From assembly GCA_021186555.1 (NCBI GenBank), contig JAJKFL010000005.1:39261135-39325134 (forward strand): DNA of 64,000 bases, read 5' to 3'. Source of the stretch: Reticulitermes speratus (lineage: Eukaryota > Arthropoda > Insecta > Blattodea > Rhinotermitidae). Below, piece after piece: positions 1 through 12,597 of this stretch (position 1 is the first letter of the stretch; each line of letters starts with the position of its first letter). A model generated the notes under the pieces. That model was given only the letters and a program-made list of their open reading frames with translations. It ran no database searches and was not told the origin of the DNA. The position numbers and the translations under genes are program-made.

Positions 1-2571
1 ACTTTTGACGAATTGCGAACATGTCTAGACAGTTATCATTCCTTTATGTCTCCCTTCCCCTATATAATCGATATTTGGATACTCCTCCCTCTTACAAGTT
101 ATTCATAAGAATCCCATAATGTATTCATGACTTGCTCTACTCTACTTGATATTCCCAATTTTTGCCTCTGAGTTTCGCTCAGTGTCTACTATAGGGCCCA
201 CTTACAAAATATTTCGATAAAGAATCGATATTCAATGAGAGTAGTATATCGACATGGCCTCTAGATTGTATGCTAAGCACGGAGATAAGGGAGAATTGAG
301 GTGATTCGAGGCGTATAGGTAGCTGAACTCCTATAATTCTGAATTTAGGTTGATTACACAATGTGCACCGTTTAAGGTCTTACAATTTTGAAAGTAAGAA
401 TATAGTTGTATCACAGAACACAGTGGTTTTGGTAGTCATCACCGTGGGAAGCTCGAGTTAAGAAAACAGAAAACACAGGGATTAACTACTGAATCGTCTT
501 GCTACTCCTTTGTTCTCATTTTCATTCTTTCATCTTCCGTATTATTTCAAGGGGCTTCTGTTTCTCTGTTGCCCAAGAATGTCGCCCATTACTGTCTCCC
601 TTTCTGATCTCCTCAGTCTTGTTTTGCGTGAAAGTACATTCCATTATGCATGCAAATTATACCTGTCTTTCTCCGAGCCATTTGACGAACGGTCTCCTTC
701 CCTTGTTTCGCATTATATTAGTTCATATTTGGCAATTTCTTACTCCTGTTGGAATGGAAGTTTGTTTCGGGAAGCGGTGTTAGTATTGTAGTGTTGTCCT
801 TCCAAGCAGGGAGTTTGAGACTCCTGACATTGTTTACCGCGATTGTTAACATACCAAGTAGTAAATGGAATATGGACAAAATTACGTAATGAGAGGCTTC
901 ATTTTTTGTACTCTCACCTCATAATATTAGAGTGACCAACTTGAGCAGGAAGAAATGAGCGAAACATGTAGCACGCATTGGGGACACGAAAAATGCGTGT
1001 CATATGTTAACCAAAAAACCTTGATTGAAAACATAACTTGCCAATCCTAAGTGGGAAACTGATATTAAATTTGGATCAAACACAAACACATTATAAAAAC
1101 CTGAACTACTATCATGTCGATCGTATTATGTTATGGAATAAATTTTACGTTTGACACACTTATTTGGCGTAGGTTGAGCCTCAGTGGACAGCATTTTACT
1201 GTGACCTGCTACCAAGGAATAATAATGCGAGGATTATTTATGTAAATAATAACTTTTATGATTTCTTGTGGCTCATTTCGTGAAAATACTGAACTGTTGC
1301 TCGTACGAACACTTCGGCTATTAACACTGATACGCCTTATTAAGCTGCTTACCTTTTTGCTATTTTAAGTTAAACGTAACCATCTGTGGCTCCTGGTATT
1401 TACAATCTTCACCGCTCTTCTCTCCTACCGTAGTATACATAAACTTGCCTGTTTTATACACCGTCGCACATTTTTACCCACTTCACTTTGATGTGACAAG
1501 TTATACACTGAAAACGCGATCTTTGTTTCGCTGGTGGCGTTACGCTTGGCTTCCAGGTTAATAGTGTTGATTCTAATGAATTCATGGCGCTGCCAAACGA
1601 GACATGTTGACGTAAATCCTTCTGTTTCTTGCCTTAATTAGCGTTTTTATGTCCTCATATTGCGTGAAAAGCAATGAAAGTGGATGGGTAGCAGCGGCAA
1701 GGCACCAGACTTTTATTCGAGACGTTCTTAGTTCAAAGTTATAGTCCACATAAGCTTACAATATTAACAGAAACGGAAGAAATGAGACATTTAAGTACCT
1801 TAGAGGAGGAACAACATACGGCAGTGTGTTAGAAACGTAGGGTGTGATTATGTTGCTACATACATGTGACAGAACAGAGGCGTAGGATTCGGGAATGAAG
1901 GCAGGCCTGCAAATTAGTATGGAGTTATAAGGATGCAGGACGACGAATGAGACAGATATGGACGGGACACTGAAACAAGGAATTTATTTTTGGTTTTTCT
2001 GTTTTTACTTTCTTTACTTTACTTCATTTACTCTTTATTTTTTCCTATCCATCTTCCTTTTGTCTTTTTCTTTTTACTTTGTTTCTTTAGTTACGTCTTC
2101 CTGTTCAGGACAGCGAGCTCCTCCGATTCGTCACTAACAACTGCAAGACTGGCTTGTTTCCCAGTCCACAAGATTGCAGTGCAAACTTCGCCGCTTTGAT
2201 AAATTAAAATCTTATTTTATATTCTGGTAGGGGAATTTGGGCATATTTCGTAAGAGGGGTCTCTATCATTTGGATCTTTCACCAGATATTTTGAAGGTGA
2301 TAAAATGAGTGAGATTTCCAGCACATGTGGCATAGGGACGAAATACGTTTAAAGAATTTCAGTCGAAACCCTGAAGAACAGAGACAGAAGGGTAGAAATG
2401 AGTTTAACAGAAATTATATTAAAATCAATTAAAAATAAGGTATGAGTTTGTGGAATTTATTCAATTGGCTCAACAGTAGGGTCCAAGAGGCTGTATATGA
2501 AGTATCTGGGATATTGACTGGACGACTGGGAAATTCACTTTAGGAATAAGTTCCTTGTCCCGTGTAAAAGG
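1..2571. other. No recognised gene or repeat
   Basis: AT-rich sequence with only short, overlapping reading frames in all six frames and no domain, splice-anchored exon chain or repeat that I recognise. The one compositional feature is a T-rich stretch at about 1985-2100, which gives an artificial Phe/Leu-rich reading frame. I see no tRNA-like box pairs and no inverted repeats here. Unannotated exons of a large-intron gene cannot be excluded by eye. Confidence 0.6.
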
Positions 2572-2723
2572 CGTCCAGACTGGCTATGAAGCCCACCCAA
2601 CCTTCTGATGGGGGCAGTCTTTCTGGGGGTGAAGTGGCCGGCGCTTAAACTTGAATACTCATTTGAACCTAATAATGACGTTAAGAATGCGTGAACACGT
2701 ATCTCCGCTCCACCATATGCCGT
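2572..2723 (+). repeat. SINE family A fragment (body only, old)
   Basis: The segment follows the body of the family A SINEs at 3085, 28999 and 40327: a 'gtccagactggct' block, a 'cccaccca' block, a 'gggggtgaagtggccgg' block, a 'gacgttaagaatg' block and an ending near 'ccatatgccg'. The tRNA-like head with its B box is absent or too decayed to see upstream, so this is a 5'-truncated or heavily diverged copy. Many substitutions relative to the other copies suggest an old insertion. No TSD was found. Confidence 0.65.
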
Positions 2724-3043
2724 CCGGTACTGGTGCGTAACTGAGTACAAGGAAAATTTTACTTGACATTTAAGAGAATAGAGTGTAATGAAGGGTCCCC
2801 ATGGAAGTGATAAATGAACGTTGTTTTCCATAGAATTCCGGGTGTTTCATGGTCGGTTGGGTGATTGACGGCTTATCACGAGAAAGTTATTAGATGCTTA
2901 AGTTTTAAAATTTACAATAAACTGCAATGTGTATTGCAGAATACTGCGTAGACTGGCATAGAACAATGTTAAGTAAATTATAGACCTACTATGAACATGA
3001 TGTACGTTTGCATGCACACATGTTTATATATTCGTACATTCAG

Positions 3044-3083
3044 ACATACATACATACATACATACATGCATACATACATACAC
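3044..3083. repeat. (CATA)n microsatellite
   Basis: About ten tetranucleotide units of acat with one interruption (catg). It directly abuts the SINE-A that begins at 3085, and CA/TA-rich sequence reappears after the SINE (3373-3410). The SINE therefore probably landed inside or beside this microsatellite. Confidence 0.85.
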
Positions 3084-3084
3084 A

Positions 3085-3350
3085 GGAACCGGGATAGCGT
3101 ACTCCGTGTATGGAATAAGTTATGGCCTGGACTTTCCGATGTTCGAATCCCGGCAGGACCAAAATATATTTCTCTTTCTATCCAGACTGTCTCTGGGGTC
3201 CACCGAGCCTCCTATTCCATAGGTCGTGGGGTTCTTTCCTGGGAAAAATCGGCGGGGCCTGATGTTGACCACTCATCTTCATCTAGTTCCAAGGTTAAGA
3301 GTGAGTGGGGCTGTACCTCTACTCCCCATATATGCCTTTATAGTGGACAG
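3085..3350 (+). repeat. SINE family A, near full length
   Basis: tRNA-derived short interspersed element. A tRNA-like head starts near 3085 with an A-box-like 'gggatagcgtactccg', followed by a B box gttcgaatcc at 3141-3150. The body shares blocks with the copies at 28999 and 40327: 'gtccagac.g.ctctgggg', 'cccac/ccgagcctcc', 'ggggcctgatgttgacca', 'ccaaggttaagagtgagt' and 'tacctctactcccc'. Pol III transcription is inferred from the two boxes. The parental tRNA cannot be named with confidence. It has no coding capacity; reading frames over it are spurious. No clear TSD, probably because the flanks are simple repeat. Confidence 0.85.
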
Positions 3351-4910
3351 AGGCAGCATTTTCTTTTTATTTTACACACACATATATAGATCTACATACG
3401 TGCATTAATTCGTAACGTACACATTAGGACATACATACTCACAGTCTTTTAAATAAATAATGCAAATAATGCTTCATGTTCTGTGTGTAACATGTTGGCT
3501 TATATTTTGGTATGCCGCCATGTGAACATGTTGATTCCACAGTGTGACTCGTCTCTCCATATACGTGTATTTGCAGGATGTCAATGTAACGAAGGATGTT
3601 CTGGCATTAATTTTTAATTCTGAAATATATTCGACGAATACGAAGCTTCTCTGCGGACAGTAACAAAAAATAGTCCCATTCCACGTATTGACGTGGGCTA
3701 CTTTTATGTCCACGCATACTGACGTCAGAAATACAGAAGTTGCTTATACCAACAGCGACATAATGCACCTGATAAATATCTTCCATATAGAGTAGGCTTG
3801 TGTAATATATTGTGCATGTCATTTCTCTTCCCACTTTCCTTCGGAAACACTAACCCACATCTAAAACGTATTGATATTGAAACAAAACAACTATCTAGTG
3901 TCTCCTGTGACAGAGTAGTGCCTGAAGAGGGCAAATGTGTCCGTCTGCACGCATATGTTCTGTACCCATGTTCCCATGTTCAAAAGATATGCGTGAGGTT
4001 CTGGCCTACAAATCATACAAATGCAGGCCATTTTTGGTAATGTAAACCTACTGTGTCACACATCCTGAGAGTAACGTCAAACGAAGGTAATTACAACATA
4101 ACAGGAATATTAGATGATATACATGGACAAAGGTCCGTGCTGCATCAAGTCAGTCGGCCAAGTCATAAACCTGGCGTGACTTCAGTCACGATAATTGTAA
4201 CACGAATGATACATTATTTTTAAATTATTTGGCTCCAAACCCCATTTCTGCAACGTTGTTATGACCTGTTTTAGGAAATAAATTTTGGATAATTGTGTTA
4301 TTGTGTCGTGTTAGCTTTCAATGTTTTAAGTAATCGCGTGTAACTAACTATTCAGGATTTTAAAACGCTTTAATTTTATACCCTCTACAAACTTACAATT
4401 TGAGAACTAAGATTAGCTGAGAATCCGTATGAAAACGTCCTTCTTTATGTGCATTTTTTCTAGTTTGTCGAAAATTTTCTCCAGACATTAGCACATAGTT
4501 TTAACCACAGCGTTTGACGTGTACGAGGTATATATATTTAGATGAAGTACTTCACAAATATTAAAGCCTTTAGTAGTTTTAAATGTTGAATTCTTGTAAT
4601 TCCCAAAAGGTGGGCTCTATTACAGACCGAAACATGTTGAAAATGTCCTTGTAAAGGAAGAAATAAATGAAGGAGTTATGTAAAGTGATTACATCTTGTT
4701 GAATATAGCAATTATTTATCATGTTCCCGTTACATTCAGTGACTGATAGTTACTGTCTTAACCTCCCACACGTAAACAGACAACTTCCGATACACAGTGG
4801 ATCGAGGGACCAACAGAGAGATAGCCTACAGCTTTAACCTTTATACATTTTGTATTTTTAATATGTACCTATATTGTTAGTTTGTAATTGTGTAATTTAT
4901 GATTTTAAAA
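3351..4910. other. No recognised gene; one decayed hammerhead-like site
   Basis: AT-rich, with only short frames. Near 4607-4650 a 'ccgaaacatgttg' string, with a possible stem ggt/acc before it, resembles the 3' half of the hammerhead at 4911-4957 and lies about 312 bp upstream in the same orientation. The CUGANGA half is missing, so I do not call it as a ribozyme. Confidence 0.5.
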
Positions 4911-4957
4911 AAGTCCCTGATGACGGTCCCAACAAGGGATTGAAACATGTCGGACTG
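4911..4957 (+). ncRNA. Hammerhead ribozyme candidate (small, dimer-type)
   Basis: Core: CTGATGA at 4917-4923 and GAAA at 4942-4945. Stem II can form between 4925-4930 and 4936-4941 (six pairs including two G-U) around the loop 4931-4935, leaving C4924 unpaired before the stem. Stem III is minimal: A4945-C4946 with G4949-T4950, drawn from the palindrome acatgt. H17 is C4951, predicting cleavage between 4951 and 4952. Stem I pairs 4952-4956 (ggact) with 4912-4916 (agtcc), five perfect pairs. The family known for this architecture is the small hammerhead with diminished stem III linked to Penelope-like elements, which cleaves as a dimer. No reverse transcriptase is visible nearby, so this is probably a solo terminal fragment. 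Confidence 0.7.
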
Positions 4958-6507
4958 GTTCACAGCGATTGTATTGTAAATACAAAAACGTATAATAAGA
5001 GTGCATCTGTTGGTCATGTGTTGTGTGTTCAACTGACAGTTTTCTTGTCGAATGGCGTACTGTGCAACTGATGTCTCTTGTACGTCTGCCTATTTCAGAA
5101 AAAAATATTAACTTTTTTTGTCCTCGTGGAAGATGCTTAGCTCTTGTAGAACGCTTGAGGACTGAAGATGTTTTGGGGCGTTTTATCCCACCGTTTTTAT
5201 GCTATGCTCTGTCTGAGATGTATTTTAACTCTCGCTTGTTTTATTTTTCATTTTACCTTAATCGACTAAGGTATTATACACATTTTGCCGACTAGCGAAA
5301 GTGTTTGTTTCATATTTATGACAAGATTGTCATTAACATGGTACCTGGAATAACAATAAGCAATAAAATGTATATGAATAGGAAAGACTAATTTTCTAAA
5401 ACTTCATTTTCCCTTAAGTTCCTGATTTTATTTAGCGTTTCGGCGGTAAAAAACTTTCATTCAATTACAGTTAATTTTGCATTGTTTCCCTAAGTTTTCT
5501 GTTTTAAATTCGATATAAACAGTAATTGTATAATTGAGATCAATGAAGGGAACTCTTTTCTGTTGTATTTCTTTAAGTACACGCATTAAATTCGTGGTGA
5601 AAATTCAAATATTCGACGTATAATCTGTATGTTACTGTAGTTGCCGTGAGGACTTAGTCTGAAGATGAGCATTTTAAAGCACTGTTGCCTGCTGTATCTC
5701 TGGCTGGGGACGGAAAAAATTTGCATAATTTGTTATTCGTTATTATGCGGACATAACTGACTCCATTTATTAGGCTCCTATAAAGGAGTTTTACGTCTGT
5801 TTAGAAGGCCATAACCTGCAGCACAGGTTCTGACTCCTTTGCAAATTGACATTTAGATGGCTATAAACCACGATGATGATGATGATGATGAAGTTGATGA
5901 TTTATTTTCTGTGTCTTTAAATCATTAGTTAGAAATAAAGTTGGTGGTAAGGTGCGAGGGTAATAAATCAATAAAAATGCAATGCGTACTCTTCCTTCTT
6001 TTAGAAAGTATTTTGATTATGTAGTTGAGGCATGTTGAAAGCCTTAAGATTAAAATATTCAGAACTATATTTTGTGATGGTTTTTACACATGTGCTGCCT
6101 ACCTCGCCGAAATTTTCTTTTGCTTACTCGTAGGCAACGTATATAAACACGCGAAACGAACGTGTCCCTTGTGCTTACTAATGAACTGCACTAGTGTGCA
6201 GAAACGGTACATCCTAGGAATGAACTCTGAACGAAATGGAGTTCAAATTGAAGACAGTTTGTGCGAGTTGCAGCTAGTGCGAGATAAAGCAAGTGGCTTT
6301 GACGTAACTAGAGTACCGCTTCGTTTGCACTAAACTTGCTTGAATTGGCAAATTGCTGCACTTAAATTCAGACCACGGCACTTAGAAGGGAAGCGACACT
6401 ATCCCTCTCTGGTGGGACATCTCTCTATCGACGCCACGTGGATGCGGCTTTTCTGTTGGTCAACTTTAATTGGGCGACGTTTTGGAGAGACGATAAAAGA
6501 GATGAGA
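4958..6507. other. No recognised gene; short (GAT)n
   Basis: Short frames only. A (GAT)6 microsatellite lies at 5872-5890. Near 5660-5690 a 'ctgaagatgagc...' string resembles the first half of the dispersed hammerhead-like motif, but no GAAAC half follows in register. No coding segment could be supported. Confidence 0.55.
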
Positions 6508-6545
6508 GGTGGCTTGCAAATTGGCGTGATAATTTGCAAGCCACC
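6508..6545. repeat. Perfect 15-bp hairpin
   Basis: ggtggcttgcaaatt at 6508-6522 is the exact reverse complement of 6531-6545, separated by an 8-base loop (ggcgtgat). It is one of the most exact short inverted repeats in the window. It may be the core of a decayed foldback element or a structured RNA; neither can be decided from sequence alone. No similar copy was seen elsewhere in the window. Confidence 0.85.
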
Positions 6546-6811
6546 AAATGGAGGCTCTGCCCCTTGTGTTAAAGTAACGTCCTCGATTATATCAAAACCT
6601 CCTTGTAGGTATATTGATTCCGTCAGTCTTTTCATTTTTTCCTACATTCTGTGCTTTGTTTTGTTTTTGGTTCCTATTTCTCCTTTTTTCTTTTCCACAA
6701 TTTTGAATTCGTTTCTGCTTAATATAGTTTCTGAAATAAAATATGTAATATCAGTCCTCATATACCTATGGGTTTTCCTTTCCTGAGAATCGTAACGTGG
6801 AGCTAAAAAGA

Positions 6812-6905
6812 ATGCGCTGTCTTGGGATATTACGCAGCGTTGTGTTAGTTCTGTGCCGACGTTTCGAGACAACGTATCGGTCAAAGAAGATCCAAGAGTC
6901 TGACC
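6812..6905 (-). repeat. Single arm of the 'gacgtttcg' foldback family
   Basis: The segment matches one arm of the foldbacks at 29338 and 32055. It shares the run ttgggatattacgcagcg (tctgggatgttacgcagc in the others), then 'gccgacgtttcgagacaac', then 'tatcggtc' and an 'aagaagatc' block. On the minus strand this reads ...GAAGA...GAAACGTCGG, the decayed hammerhead-like order. No opposite arm was found, so it is a half element. Confidence 0.6.
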
Positions 6906-8214
6906 TTTGCACATACCTCCAACTGCCAGCTGTAACACTGTTGATCTGAGTCCAGGAAAATCTCATCGAGACTTCAAGTACCAAACGTTAAAACCAAGCA
7001 GCACTATTCGGGGCAACGTTAAACAATGACTGTTCATACTCGCAACTGGAAAAGTGTCACTAAAATAACCGAATAATTTATATGATATTTGGAAATATTT
7101 TCCAAACCAAGAACTTTATGAAATAATATCTCTTACTCTTCCTTATCTGTTTGAACGGCTAATATATGTTTCCAGTAAATGAGCGTCAAGATAAATTGGG
7201 CATGGAAATTTGGACATATCGCATTTGGAAATTATATCCAGTACTCGAATAAATGTCCGTAAATTATGCATACATAAGGCAAATCTCAGCCTGCGGCTAA
7301 TCATTACGCCTCGAAGGCGTATTGGAACAGTCGTTGAAATGTTTCGCGAAATTTAGACCATGATAGTTGCTAAATACTTGATCAAGTACGTGATTCAATC
7401 CCTTTACCCTCAGGGATGAACCCTGAACTCCTGGTATAACATTCTAGGCTTCTGAGCCGGCCGGGGTGTAAGAGCAAACAGAGAATTCTGAATCATTGTC
7501 GTAAAGCGCGTAATCTGTCACTTCACTGACCGATCCGTCCATCGCTATATGAAATACATTGAAATACATGTCACTTATTTCCACTTATCGGTTACTTTTC
7601 CTATTTTATTCTTCACAAATATCGATCGATGAGAATGTTTTACGACTGTCTGAAATTTTTAACCTTGGTTTAGTTTTGAACTGCTCTTTTTTGAAAGAAT
7701 GAAAGGGGGAACTTAGTGCCTACTCGACTGGCACGTAGCTTGAACTTTCCACTCTAACGGGGTTATGTTAGGCTTTATGAGATACAATGAGTTTACAAGT
7801 TTAAATAACGACCATAACTTTGAATTATTGTTGCCGCTTCAGAATAAAGTTTTAGCTCAATTTGTCTAAACAATTTGGGACCATATTTGCACATGAAGCA
7901 CAGTGTGTGTACACACATCAAACATACAAATGAGGAATTGTATGCATCAAAATATGTAAAATTGAGCCTCGTCAACACGACGAGATATAACTTATCTGAG
8001 TACTGTTTCATAGGCCTATGTGTACATTGAAATAAAAACATTCTTGTGCTGGGTACGAAAAAGTCTCTACTTTTTTTCCTAGGTTTTCTTTGTCTTCCAT
8101 GTTAGTACGAGAACTGCTTTTCTATTGTGATGACCTAGACTTATATTTCACACTTTAAATAACCTAGCGGCCCCAGAAAAAAATTCACAGTCGGAATCGT
8201 AACTATATTGCATC
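6906..8214. other. No recognised gene
   Basis: AT-rich, short frames only. A 'cagggttcatccctg' string on the minus strand near 7420 resembles a T-arm, but no convincing A box lies at the right distance, so no tRNA or SINE is called. Otherwise nothing is seen. Confidence 0.55.
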
Positions 8215-8215
8215 T

Positions 8216-8231
8216 TGCTACTACTACTACT

Positions 8232-8283
<52 letters not shown>

Positions 8284-8300
8284 CACTACCACTACTACTG
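8216..8300. repeat. (CTA)n microsatellite
   Basis: About 27 units of the trinucleotide cta/act, with one phase slip near 8231 and two cca interruptions at the 3' end. The poly-Leu reading frame that crosses it is an artefact of the repeat. Confidence 0.95.
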
Positions 8301-8515
8301 TCGCTTTTACTGATTGGATTTTGTTTAAATATATATTTTGTTAGGAAATTTCAAGGAAAATTTGGAGGTACATGCGGTAGAACAAATCCAAATTTTTGTT
8401 CTTTGTATTTTAAATGCTGTGTGTATGACCTAAGTAAGAAGGTGTTCTCCTCGCGCCAGCGTTTTCCTCCGTAACAGGTAGTCCTTAAACGTTGGCAATT
8501 TTCGTAAGGAGCTGT

Positions 8516-8803
8516 TTAGTTAGTTAGTTTGTTACTTTACTTTCTGTCGCTCCTTGCAGAGCATAGGGCCTCTTTTCAGAGGTTTCTTGGTCTGGAAGTG
8601 TGCATTCCGTAGTGGGTGACCAGTCCACTGACTGCACAATTTCTACTCATCCTGATATGACTGCCAGAGCCATCTAGCAGTCAGTCAGGAGACTTGGGTG
8701 AGAAATGGCCGCTGAATTTTGCATACGAAACATCTCAATTCATGCCCGTAAGTTTCTTTTACATGCCGTAAATCTACGACATGGGACCGACGGCTTTACT
8801 TCC
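8516..8803 (-). repeat. SINE family D, head-truncated, with 13-bp TSD
   Basis: The body matches the fuller family D copy at 41669: 'gtcgctcc..gcggagcat', 'ctttt.agaggtttct', 'gtgggtgaccag.ccactgac', 'ggcagtcaggagacttggg' and 'tctacgacatgggaccgac'. Orientation is minus: the tail appears at the left as repeated ttag units, and the tRNA-like head expected at the right is missing. The 13-bp direct repeat cgtaaggagctgt at 8503-8515 and 8804-8816 flanks exactly this truncated unit, so the copy was inserted already 5'-truncated, as target-primed reverse transcription often produces. An internal stretch near 8705-8750 differs from the other copy. Confidence 0.88.
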
Positions 8804-8816
8804 CGTAAGGAGCTGT

Positions 8817-11800
8817 GATGGGATATATTGATGCGTTGAAATGCGTGGATAAGTAACTTTCATTCGTGTATCTTAATGATATATAAACTTAAGTCATTAG
8901 TCTTCCGGCCGATTTTAAATATGGGGGGAAAAACGCAACGATAGACGGGGAGATTTCGAGTGTGGATTATTTGTTTATGTACTTCAGGACCTGGGAAAGC
9001 TCATTAGTCGCATTTTAGAAATTAATGAATTATTTATTTATTAATGTATTTAGGACATGGAGATGTTAACCTGTTATGTTCGCTACATTACAAAGTTTGA
9101 TAAACAAATGAGATTATGAATGATTTCCCATGTGTTAGCTTAGAATGTACCGTAGGTATCAGTGAGATCGATCTTCTTGGAAAATGTACACTCCTGCATT
9201 ATTAAAAATGCGCAAATATAGCTTTCGTATTGTAAAATGTCTGTGTAGAAGTTGAAAATAAATTTAATGGTCTCATTACATCAGAAAGTTTTGGCTATAG
9301 ACATATGACGATTTTGAATAAAAATGCTTATCGGTAATTGATATACAAATATGGGGTAAAAACCTCTTCTCCAATTTCAAATTTTTCACCTGTCAAGTAT
9401 CCGTGTTAGATGTGCGCATATTTTGTAACAACAACAACGACGACGACGACGACGCGACGAAACGATTGAAGCTGATGACGCATCTAAACAGGTGCTACAG
9501 AAATATTATAAGCATTTTTATACCCCCTTGCATACTTCATTCGCCTCACCGCTCTTGTAATCAAATATACATTTCAGCTGTTGTGGGATATTTTTACATG
9601 TTGTATTCATCATAAAATATTGACGCCTCTGATTTTCAAACGCTCGTTTGAAAGTCTTTTCAAATTCAGTGAATTTTTAAAAAAGTACAGTTTTCTTAAA
9701 TGTATTCTCGTGGTTTTAACTGCTGGTATAAATTATAATATTAAGTGTAAAAAATTATGGGATTTTGTAATTGAATATAACGGGGAAGGCTTGTGTCTCT
9801 GCCCTTCGCGAAACTTTTTGTAGACTTCCTGCTGTGAAGCTGGAGTTGGCAGGTTCTTTCGAAACATTTATATTTGTTGCCAGAATACACGGCATCAAAT
9901 TACACAACATCTTAATCTTGGACTCACATTACACAACACCTTACTTTGCATTACATCACAAAAGACCTTAATCTTCATTGAGTAGGCAGGACTAGCAGTT
10001 AGTTGTTTATATTTTGGCGTTTTTTACGAAATAGAAATGAAGGCTTCGTGTGGAGACGACGTTCTTCTGTCCTTCCGTTTGAGACCAAGTATGAATGGAT
10101 AAACCGCATGTCAGATAGTCATGAAACTGGTATAGGAGTTCTTTAAAAAACGTCGTTGAACAAGCTTCAGTGTCGTGAAAATCGTCTCAATAATGTCATG
10201 CTTTACCCAAGGGTGTACATGAACTTATGACCTTGCTGTCCATATTTCTTGAAAGGTGTGGTTTAAAGTCGGTATAGGATATCTCCAATTGCACCATGCC
10301 AAGCGATGCAATGAAAATCATACTTTACTCGAGAACAGAAACTAAAATTTGAACCCAGATTTTTAAGTTTTTGCCCGGTTTGGAAAGGATGTACACGTCA
10401 TGCTGTTGGCCACTTGTGAGTTTCGTGAAATCGTGAAACCCGAGCAAGAAAGTTTGTGTTTTCTTAAGGACTTAAATTCAATTACATTTACATGTGTACC
10501 GTAAAGCCGTGTGATATTATTGAAGTAAAGAACACTTTGGCAAAGACTGTGTACGACGTCATGGATTACAGCATTTGCAGTATTGTTTTACTAATTAATC
10601 CGCCTACTTTAAAGTAAGTGAGCAATATTTTTGTACGTGCAGTGAACGCATGTAATTTAAACCTTTAATACAGTATTAAGATTCAGTCTACTTTAATATC
10701 GGCCCAGTATGGCACCTGGTCATAAAGAACCCCATGTTTGGAGAATGTTTCAGCTACATCAGTTGTTCACTTAAACTACTTGTACAGGTGCACCTAACGG
10801 TACTTACTGACACAGGGCGGGCAACAGAGTTAACAATCTCAACTCCCTGTAGTGTACAAAATATGGATATACACAAACACACATGAGGTAAAACGTAGCC
10901 CACTTATTTTCACGACATAATGACTTTTTAACAGTCGCAGATTCGTGTCATTAATGCCGTAAAATCGGAACATTTTATTAAGTAGAAATCTAACTTCTTT
11001 TTAGACAAAGTTGGTATAAAGTAGGAAATTAAAACAGCAATTTATGTGCGCCATATGTGCTGTTTTACACATGTTGCATCAAGGACATGAAGTAGATATG
11101 CGTTTTCATTAGACAAATATAAAAGGACCACTCCTAAGTCTTCGTAGAATTGAAGACAGTAGCAGATCTTCAAGTCAATAGGTCTTGTGTCTAACAAACT
11201 GGATTATACTGTTCCTCTGTAGGGATGTTTAGTGTAAATTTATGCTTATGCTTCATTCCAGTTCTGTCCAGTTTATGGATCATCCTGCATTTCGACGGTA
11301 TATAGTCTGAGAGCTTCGTAAAATCCCACAAATAGAGTAACTGAATTTTGTGTGGCAAGTTATTGTTGTAATGAATTAAAGACGAAAGGTTTTGCGAATC
11401 ATGCAATATAAGCCCTTGAAGTATTCAAAATCAGTGGCCGTTTTTGGGATCTATTTCTGCTTGGGAGGAAATGTTAAAAACACGGTAGTAGTCTAGTTAA
11501 TAATAAACTAGTATAGTACACATGAATAAAAATATCCTTAATTTGTTTACTTGTCAATTTCCTAGAATTTTCAGTCCTTGTACTATCACGAGGGAAATCA
11601 TTTCTTGACCATGATTAGTGGAAACTACCGGAAGTTTAACAGGAAAAGTTTTGAAGTTAAAAGCATTATCTTAAAGTATGATTGCCGTCAAAACCTTCCG
11701 CACTTAACATTATTTGTAGTCAAGGAATTGTTTCCGTTATGATGGTCCTAGGACCTAAACAAGGCGGAAACTCTTATATAAATATTTAAAAGATGTGAGT

Positions 11801-12597
11801 TTATTAATGTGTCCTGTGGCTATTTGTTATTAACTGCATTACATAATAAACAGCTGACAATGTATATTTTAAAGACAAGAATACACATTGAAGTTATGCA
11901 AAGGAAATAGCGTTACGAGACGTATTAATGGCAATGAAATTTTCCAGCAATAAGCGGCACAATGGATTTTATAGCGGGGAAGCTAGGGGTTGAAAATCGC
12001 TTTTCCTACCGGGCCCAGCTGTGTAGGTTTCAACCGTATGTTCAACGTTACGTCTAGGACCGACTGTAAATGATTCAAAACGCGGTAACCATAGGTAGTA
12101 TTTTATATAACTGTAAGGATATATTTGTTCGGCAAAAGTCCTCTTCTCCACTTTTTGAAGGCTATCGTACAGAAATGTTAAAGTCCCACAAACGTGACCT
12201 TGTGTAGTTGTAGCCCTGTAACAGAGAAAATCAGCAGGAAACAAATGTCACCCTCTCGGTTCTTCAGGTGGCTTACTTGCCGCGCTACTGCTGCTTCTGC
12301 TGCTGCTGATAAGGCGAAGCCTTAACTAATTGGACAGGCGCACGGTTCTGCTTGTTCGAAATTAACTTATGAAGTCAAGACACGACAAAAATTAAAACGA
12401 CTGATGCAAGACTAGCAAAAGTATGAGAGAAGAAGAAATTTGGTCCGCCTTAAAAGGGAATTCCCCTCAGCATCACCTATTAAAGTTTGTTAAACTTATG
12501 TTTTATAGCAGTTAGGTTTTTTATGTGCCGCTTAAAGGAGAAATACTCTTCTGATCACACGAGAAGCAATAATGTTTATTGTAATTATGTTACGAGT
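8817..12597. other. No recognised gene; one (AAC/GAC)n tract
   Basis: Nearly 3.8 kb with short frames only. A mixed aac/gac trinucleotide tract lies at about 9427-9459. I found no SINE boxes, no long inverted repeat and no recognisable peptide. This is either unique DNA or repeats too old to see by eye. Confidence 0.55.

Noticed and set aside
4607-4650. Second hammerhead upstream of 4911
   Set aside because: Only the GAAACATGTT half is present; CUGANGA is missing, so it is recorded as a possible relic only.
7410-7470. tRNA gene on the minus strand (cagggttcatccctg)
   Set aside because: A T-arm-like string exists but no acceptor, D arm or A box at proper spacing.
8208-8474. 88-codon Leu-rich frame
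   Set aside because: It is the translation of the (CTA)n microsatellite plus flanking DNA.
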